Origin: Pseudaminobacter sp047739745
GTDB taxonomy: Bacteria; Pseudomonadota; Alphaproteobacteria; Rhizobiales; Rhizobiaceae
Assembly: GCF_047739745.1 (NCBI RefSeq)
Contig: NZ_JBLLVA010000016.1
Location: 1 to 64,000 of the forward strand
Direction: 5' to 3'
Length of the DNA stretch: 64,000 bases
Position numbers and translations under genes: made by a program
In this document: piece by piece, positions 58,787 through 64,000 of the stretch
Layout: each line of letters begins with the position of its first letter
How positions within the stretch are numbered: position 1 is the stretch's first letter
Notes under the pieces: model-generated
Databases searched by the model: none
The model's input: only the letters and a program-made list of their open reading frames with translations
What the model was told of the DNA's origin: nothing

Positions 58787-60754
58787 ATGAAAATTGAGCA
58801 GCTGACCATCCGCAACTTCAGATGCTTTGGGCCAGAGGGAGTGACGCTCACCCTCGAAGAGGCTGTTACGGCCTTCGTCGGCAACAACGGCTCCGGCAAG
58901 ACGGCGATTTTCGCCGCCATCCAAAAAGCTTTCGGCACATCGAGCGCCCAACGGACGATCCGGAAATCCGACTTCCATGTGCCCAAGGAGGACGAGGAGC
59001 TCCAGTCGGAAACCTTGATGGTCATCGACTGCTTGCTTGGCTTCTCGGAGCTGGAAGAAGACGATGCGGATACGGATGCGATTCCCGAAGTCTTCAATCA
59101 GATGGCCACGAGCGGAGAAGATGAGCCGCTGAAAGTGCGTATGCGCCTCGAAGCGAAGTGGATCGACGACGGCACGCCCGAAGGAACGATAGAAGAGGCG
59201 TTCCGATGGGTGCGCGCAACGGACGACGATTTCGAATGGGACGAGTGCCAGGCGGTGCAGGCCGTCGAGCGAAACTACATCCAACTCATCTATGTCCCCG
59301 CCAACCGCAACGCAGCCGATCAGGTCACGAACCTACTCAAAGGACGTCTATGGCGCGCCGCGAAATGGTCTCAACAGATGATCGAACAGGCAGAGACGTC
59401 GGCGGGCGCACTTCAAGACGAATTTGATACCGAAGGGGTCACGGAGTTTATTCTGGAACGCCTCGCAACCCGATGGTCGGAGGTTTATACTGGCGACACG
59501 GACACGACGCCGAAGCTCAGACTGGTCGAGACCAGGCTTGAAGAGCTCGTTCGGCGCGCGGAGTTCGTGTTCTTCCCGGACGAGGCTGGGCGGGAGCGCC
59601 GCCTCGACGATCTCAGCGATGGACAACGCTCTCTCTTCCATATCGCACTGACGGCAGCGACACTCGAAATAGAACGCGATGCTCTACGGGAGACCCCGGC
59701 GGACAGCGTGTTCGATCAGGAGAAACTCCGCCGAACTTATCTGACCATCCTTGCGATAGAAGAGCCGGAAAACTCCCTCTCGCCGTTTTTTCTGTCCCGT
59801 ATCATGCGCCAGGCACGCGACATCGGCGGCGCTGCCGAAGCGCAGGTCATCCTCTCCAGTCATAGCGCCAGCATTCTCAGCCGGATAGAACCCGAAGAGG
59901 TGCGATACGCACGCCTGAACTCCGAGACACGCGAATCTTCGGTGAGGCTCCTGACCCTTCCAGAAGAAGGCACGGAAGCTCGCAAGTATGTGCGTTTGGC
60001 CGTACGTGCATATCCCGAGCTCTACTTCGCCCGGTTCGTCGTACTGGCTGAGGGCGAATCGGAGGCAATCGTGCTCCCCGCCATCGCCGAGGCGTCGGAC
60101 TTCCCGCTCGACCGCTCATTCGTTCCTATTGTGCCCTTGGCAGGACGGTTCGTCGCTCATTTCTGGCGCCTCTTGTCGGATATCGAAATCCCCTATGCCA
60201 CCCTGCTGGACCTCGATGCCGGACGGCAGCACGGCGGCACGAAGACGGTGCAGTATGTCGTGGAGCAACTCGCCGCCGTCGGTAACGACCTCAGCACCAA
60301 CAAGCACGTAGTCGATGAGGAAATCGACCTCGATGAGCTTGACGAGATCGACGACCAGGAACTGATCGACCAAGATCAGGACCATCCGTGGCTCAAGGCG
60401 CTGAGGCGAGAAGGCGTGTTCTTCTCATCCCCGCTCGACATTGATTTCGCGATGCTGGAGATGTTCCCCGACGTTTACCAGAAACCGAGACCAGGCGGCC
60501 GCGGTCCCAAGAAGAGCGCGAATGCGCTTGAGGACAAGAAGAAAGTGACGCTGAAGACCGAAGGCGATCCCGATCTCTACGATGACGGGTGGGACGATAG
60601 CTTCATCTGGTATCCGTACCTATTCTTGAGCGAGAGCAAGCCCGAAGCGCACCTTCGCGCCTTGAGCGAAATCGACTCGGAAGATCTTGAAGAGGATGCA
60701 CCCGAAGAGCTGAAGAAGCTCATCGCCTACGTGAAGCGTAAAGTCGTCCCATGA
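58787..60754 (+). CDS. GajA-like OLD-family ATPase-nuclease
   Basis: A 655-residue protein with the layout of Gabija GajA/class 2 OLD. The ABC-type ATPase half has Walker A FVGNNGSGKTAIFAAI (residues about 29-44), the signature LSDGQRSLFHIAL (about 273), Walker B LAIEEPENSLSPFFLS (about 320) and the switch His in ILSSHSASIL (about 355). The TOPRIM nuclease half has VLAEGESEAIVLPAIAE (about 418) and LLDLDAG (about 473) with acidic residues. An acidic insert (DELDEIDDQELIDQDQDHPW) follows. ATG 58787 follows GGGGGG. It would cut DNA of invading phages with its UvrD-like partner. Confidence 0.82.
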   Translation: MKIEQLTIRNFRCFGPEGVTLTLEEAVTAFVGNNGSGKTAIFAAIQKAFGTSSAQRTIRKSDFHVPKEDEELQSETLMVIDCLLGFSELEEDDADTDAIPEVFNQMATSGEDEPLKVRMRLEAKWIDDGTPEGTIEEAFRWVRATDDDFEWDECQAVQAVERNYIQLIYVPANRNAADQVTNLLKGRLWRAAKWSQQMIEQAETSAGALQDEFDTEGVTEFILERLATRWSEVYTGDTDTTPKLRLVETRLEELVRRAEFVFFPDEAGRERRLDDLSDGQRSLFHIALTAATLEIERDALRETPADSVFDQEKLRRTYLTILAIEEPENSLSPFFLSRIMRQARDIGGAAEAQVILSSHSASILSRIEPEEVRYARLNSETRESSVRLLTLPEEGTEARKYVRLAVRAYPELYFARFVVLAEGESEAIVLPAIAEASDFPLDRSFVPIVPLAGRFVAHFWRLLSDIEIPYATLLDLDAGRQHGGTKTVQYVVEQLAAVGNDLSTNKHVVDEEIDLDELDEIDDQELIDQDQDHPWLKALRREGVFFSSPLDIDFAMLEMFPDVYQKPRPGGRGPKKSANALEDKKKVTLKTEGDPDLYDDGWDDSFIWYPYLFLSESKPEAHLRALSEIDSEDLEEDAPEELKKLIAYVKRKVVP

Positions 60755-62604
60755 GCCTCGTTCGTCCGGAAGATTGGGTGCCTCAAGGCATAGAAGAGCT
60801 CGAAGACCGCGCTTGGGAGGCACTTCGGGAGACTGACCGCAGCGTATGCGTCACGGCCGGAGCGGGCGCCGGCAAGACTGAGTTCCTTGCGCAAAAAGCG
60901 TCCTACCTCCTGCAGACCGGTCTGTGTCCTGCGCCCAAACGAATCCTTGCGATCAGCTTCAAGCGCGACGCCGCGGAGACGCTTTCGGCCCGTGTTCGGA
61001 AACGGTGTCCAGAGGGACAGGCACGCCGGTTTGTGTCCCTGACATTCGATGCATTTGCCAAAGGGCTTGTCGATCAGTTTCGGATGGCAGTGCCGGCTTT
61101 GTACAGACCGCCGGCAAACTATGAGATCGCCTTTCCGACCAACGACGCGTTGAACGACTTTCTACGGCGCGCGGGAATTCACAACATCAACACTCAGCAA
61201 CTCACACGCACTATCGCAGGAGTCCGGATCGGCGACCCTAACCAGAATGTACCCGAGAATCTTCGATCGGCGTTTGAAGAATATTGGAACGACCAGCTAA
61301 ATGGGCAACCGACCGCCTATCTGACGTTTCCGATGATAAATCGTCTCGCAGAGTATCTCGTACGCGCCAACCCCCGTATCCACGCCGCGATCCGGATGAC
61401 TTACCCTGTCATTTTCCTCGATGAGTTCCAGGACACTCAGCGAGCTCAGTTCGAGCTGCTCACCTCCGCCTTCGACAAGGACCACAACACATTTACGGCG
61501 GTCGGAGACGACAAGCAGCGCATCATGGGCTGGGCGGGCGCAATGCCGAACGGCTTCGAGGTATATACGCAAGAGTTTGATGCAAGACCCATATCGCTGC
61601 TCTTGAACTGGCGCTCGCATACCGATCTCGTGGCGATACAGCATATCGTCGCGCAAAGCATTGACCCCAATGTAGAGCATGCGGTCGCACGCGGGGAAAA
61701 GGCGGTCGACGGGGATGTCTGCGCGATTTGGGATTTCGGAAGCGAGGAAGAAGAGATCAAAGGCTTGGCAGGCTGGATATCCGAGCAGGTCGATGACGGC
61801 GTTCCGGCCCACGAACTGGCAGTGCTTGTGCGGAACCACCCCGAACGTCTGGAGAAAGAGTTAGGCCCGGCTCTTGCCGAACTCGGCGTCCCACTTCGAA
61901 ACGTCGCGCGGAACGTCGGCTCGATCGCGATCCAGGACTTGCTCGCCGAAGAGCTATCCGAGATTCTCCTTCCGCTGCTGAGGCTGGGGGCGGAAAAGCG
62001 AAACCCCGCGGCATGGGCGTCGGCTCAAGAGCAGCTGCGAAGGCTCGAAGCGCTATCTCTCGACGACGACCTCGGACTCCAGCGATCGGCAGCGCGCACC
62101 GAAGCCCTGGTGAAATCGATTAGAGCCTACATCGCCTCGCATGATCCGGAGGCTAGCAACGTAGTGGGCGCGGTCGCGCTTCTAATCGAGGAAATTGGTG
62201 AGACCGTCATAAGGCGTGCGACACCGTCATACACACGCAATGCCGACTTCGCTCGCGTGGCGGAAGGTTTCAAACTCCTGTTGTCCGAGTGCCTTGGCGA
62301 CGCCGACAGCTGGAGCGAGGCCCTGGACCGCTTCGAAGGGCGCAACCAGGTGCCGTTGATGACCATCCACAAGAGCAAGGGGATGGAGTTCCATACGATC
62401 GTCTTCTTCGGCCTCGATAGTAATAGCTGGTGGAGCCTAACCCCTAACAGACCCGAGGAGATGAACTCGTTCTTCGTGGCACTCACACGCGCAAAACAGC
62501 GTGCGTTCTTTACCAACTGCAGCGATCGCGGCGGCAGGATTGCCTGGCTGGAAAATTTGCTCGGTGCACACGTGCCTCGCATCGCGAGCGAGGATATCGC
62601 CTGA
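60751..62604 (+). CDS. GajB-like UvrD-family helicase
   Basis: A 617-residue SF1 helicase. Motif I is TAGAGAGKTEFLAQKASYLL (residue 36 on), motif Ia ISFKRDAAETLSARVRKRC, motif II IFLDEFQDTQRAQFELL, motif III AVGDDKQRIMGWAGA, motif IV LLLNWRSHTDLV, and motif V/VI LMTIHKSKGMEFHTIVF with FFVALTRAKQRAFFTN. It overlaps the OLD-like gene by four bases (ATGA), as GajA and GajB do. It would unwind or sense processed DNA ends in the defence response. The stop is 134 bases before the convergent DUF932 gene. Confidence 0.85.
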   Translation: MSLVRPEDWVPQGIEELEDRAWEALRETDRSVCVTAGAGAGKTEFLAQKASYLLQTGLCPAPKRILAISFKRDAAETLSARVRKRCPEGQARRFVSLTFDAFAKGLVDQFRMAVPALYRPPANYEIAFPTNDALNDFLRRAGIHNINTQQLTRTIAGVRIGDPNQNVPENLRSAFEEYWNDQLNGQPTAYLTFPMINRLAEYLVRANPRIHAAIRMTYPVIFLDEFQDTQRAQFELLTSAFDKDHNTFTAVGDDKQRIMGWAGAMPNGFEVYTQEFDARPISLLLNWRSHTDLVAIQHIVAQSIDPNVEHAVARGEKAVDGDVCAIWDFGSEEEEIKGLAGWISEQVDDGVPAHELAVLVRNHPERLEKELGPALAELGVPLRNVARNVGSIAIQDLLAEELSEILLPLLRLGAEKRNPAAWASAQEQLRRLEALSLDDDLGLQRSAARTEALVKSIRAYIASHDPEASNVVGAVALLIEEIGETVIRRATPSYTRNADFARVAEGFKLLLSECLGDADSWSEALDRFEGRNQVPLMTIHKSKGMEFHTIVFFGLDSNSWWSLTPNRPEEMNSFFVALTRAKQRAFFTNCSDRGGRIAWLENLLGAHVPRIASEDIA

Positions 62605-62738
62605 GCACGACGAACGTCTTCTCATGATGTCCGCTGCCCATTACCAGACCGTCGGCAAACCACCCCTTTGCAGCCAGCTCGCCTACCCGGAACTGATGGG
62701 CGAACCAGCCGCTTGTAGCAGCCACCTCTGGCGCACGA

Positions 62739-63935
62739 TCAGTGAACGACGTCGAGGAGCTTCTTGGCCTTGCCTTCAATTTCCAGCCGGACATCCTGGT
62801 GTTGCTTGTCGCGCGCAACGCGCGTGATACCTTGGACGAAGTCGAACACCGATGCCGGCGGATGGCCTTCGTCGGTCAGCACGGCATCGATGATCTTGGT
62901 GGTTTCGCCCTTGGAGAAGCCGCGCTTGCGCAGGAATGTCGTGCGATCGTCGTCGTTGCGTGCGACGACGCGTTCGCGCGCTGCCTTGATGCCGTTGATG
63001 AAGGGCATGGGCGAGGATTCGGCAAACTGGATCAGCGCCGGCTCAGCTTCGAGCGCGAAGCGGGAGGCCGCATATTTTGAGTGGCGAATGGTGATTTCCT
63101 GGAAATCCTCGACACCCCAAAGATTCCGATTTTGGCACACGGCTCGTAGGTAAAAGCTCGCAATTCCTAGCGTTTTCGAACCCACCTCGCTGTTCCAGGC
63201 GTAAAATCCGCGGAAGTAGAGATCCGGTTCGCCATTCGGCAAGCGACCGGCTTCTATCGGGTTCAGATCGTCCACCAGGAACACGAAGATGTCACGGTCC
63301 GAGGCATAGAGCGTCGTCGTGTCCCGCGAGATATCGACATTGGGATTGTAGATGCCGGTTGACCAGTCGAGCACACCGGGCACTTTCCAGCGTGTGTCGC
63401 CGGTGCCGTTGCCGGCGATCTTCTGGACGGCGTCGATCAGCTCTGAATCGAATATTCTGCCATAGTCCGGACCCGTCACCGCCCGGAGTTCAAGGCGGCC
63501 ATTCTCGATCTCGAGCGTCTTGACCTGCTCGGCCCGGTGTGTCGAAAGCCCATATTGCAGATTGATCCCGGCGAGCGCGGCTGGCAGCTGGCGCAGATAA
63601 GTGGCAGGCGCGCCGACCAGGCTTGCGAGCTGACCAAAGCTCCAGTGCGTCGGCGCAACCGGCGCATGGGAATCGGGCAGCATCAACGTCAGCCGTTCGG
63701 GATTGTCGCGGGACGCTTCGACCCGGATCGCTTCGCTTTCGACGATCCGGGTCTTGCTGCGTTCGGACCGCCGCTTCACCGAATTGTTGAGGTCGGTGAG
63801 CGACAGGAAGCGTTCGTCGTCCGGTCGATTGAACCATTCCGACGACACGCGGCCGATGCGCTGGCCGCGGCTGACATCGACCTTGTATCCGTTGGGCGTC
63901 GTGCGTGAAGGCGCCAAAATCTCCATATGCGTCAT
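62739..63935 (-). CDS. DUF932-domain plasmid-backbone protein
   Basis: A 398-residue protein of the DUF932 (phage/plasmid-like) family. It has VSSEWFNRPDDERFLSLTDL, HWSFGQLASLVGAPATYLRQ, LPAALAGINLQYGL, YGRIFDSELIDAVQKIAGNG and LYASDRDIFVFLVDDLNPIE. It has a strong site (GGAGAA) and a G-rich leader like other backbone genes. Common on conjugative plasmids with ParB and strawberry-notch proteins, where its role is unknown. It shares its strand with the backbone and faces the cargo block. Confidence 0.85.
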   Translation of the reverse strand: MTHMEILAPSRTTPNGYKVDVSRGQRIGRVSSEWFNRPDDERFLSLTDLNNSVKRRSERSKTRIVESEAIRVEASRDNPERLTLMLPDSHAPVAPTHWSFGQLASLVGAPATYLRQLPAALAGINLQYGLSTHRAEQVKTLEIENGRLELRAVTGPDYGRIFDSELIDAVQKIAGNGTGDTRWKVPGVLDWSTGIYNPNVDISRDTTTLYASDRDIFVFLVDDLNPIEAGRLPNGEPDLYFRGFYAWNSEVGSKTLGIASFYLRAVCQNRNLWGVEDFQEITIRHSKYAASRFALEAEPALIQFAESSPMPFINGIKAARERVVARNDDDRTTFLRKRGFSKGETTKIIDAVLTDEGHPPASVFDFVQGITRVARDKQHQDVRLEIEGKAKKLLDVVH

Positions 63936-64000
63936 GATCGTTCTCCGCGACGGGCGCCGGGAGCCTCTCTCCTGGCCTCGGCCCGCCGCCGCATCCCGGC

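Noticed and set aside
1..64000. CRISPR array, rRNA, tRNA or repABC replication genes
   Set aside because: No repeat-spacer pattern, no rRNA or tRNA sequence and no RepA/RepB/RepC triad could be found by reading; the ParA at 37894 is a short type with an RHH partner, not RepA.

Overview
The window looks like part of a large plasmid or integrative conjugative element from an alphaproteobacterium of the order Hyphomicrobiales, most likely a Mesorhizobium-type rhizobium. The grounds are a rhizobial Omp2b/RopA-type porin, GC-rich coding sequence, a complete VirB/VirD4 type IV secretion locus, a MOBP relaxase with its oriT, and the minus-strand backbone of DUF736, DUF2493, toprim, strawberry-notch, ParB and DUF932 genes typical of rhizobial plasmids. 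No repABC replicon, rRNA, tRNA or CRISPR array was found. The genus is an inference.

Layout. 0.1-2.4 kb: an antitoxin-like regulator and a porin. 2.8-7.5 kb: a graveyard of broken genes (ParB fragment, Na/Pi cotransporter, P4-type integrase, M20 amidohydrolase, aldehyde dehydrogenase, Fe-alcohol dehydrogenase). 7.8-14.4 kb: small secreted proteins, a TrbM/KikA-like protein, a double-HTH regulator, an RcgA-like membrane protein paired with an alpha/beta hydrolase, and a three-gene minus-strand operon. 14.4-27.5 kb: virB1-virB11 and virD4, one tightly packed operon. 27.6-34.4 kb: two small paralogues, a Crp/Fnr regulator, the DNA-repair pair LigD-like ligase and PolX, and an HNH endonuclease beside a possible structured RNA. 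34.7-39 kb: relaxase, MobC, oriT, and a ParA/ribbon-helix-helix partition cassette preceded by palindromic operators. 39-56.2 kb and 62.7 kb to the end: plasmid backbone on the minus strand, including a Phd/PemK toxin-antitoxin pair, a Toprim protein and a 1483-residue methyltransferase-helicase of the strawberry-notch family. 56.7-62.6 kb: a plus-strand cargo block with a GST, a VanZ-like protein, an acetyltransferase and a Gabija-like two-gene anti-phage system.

How the parts work together. MobC and the relaxase would nick at the oriT next to them. VirD4 would couple the relaxosome to the VirB channel. ParA and its partner, together with the toxin-antitoxin pair, would stabilise the element. 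A shared operator-like motif links the double-HTH regulator region (about 8.95 kb) to the virB promoter region (about 14.4 kb), which suggests that transfer is controlled by this regulator. The LigD/PolX pair and the Gabija-like genes look like cargo of benefit to the host or the element.
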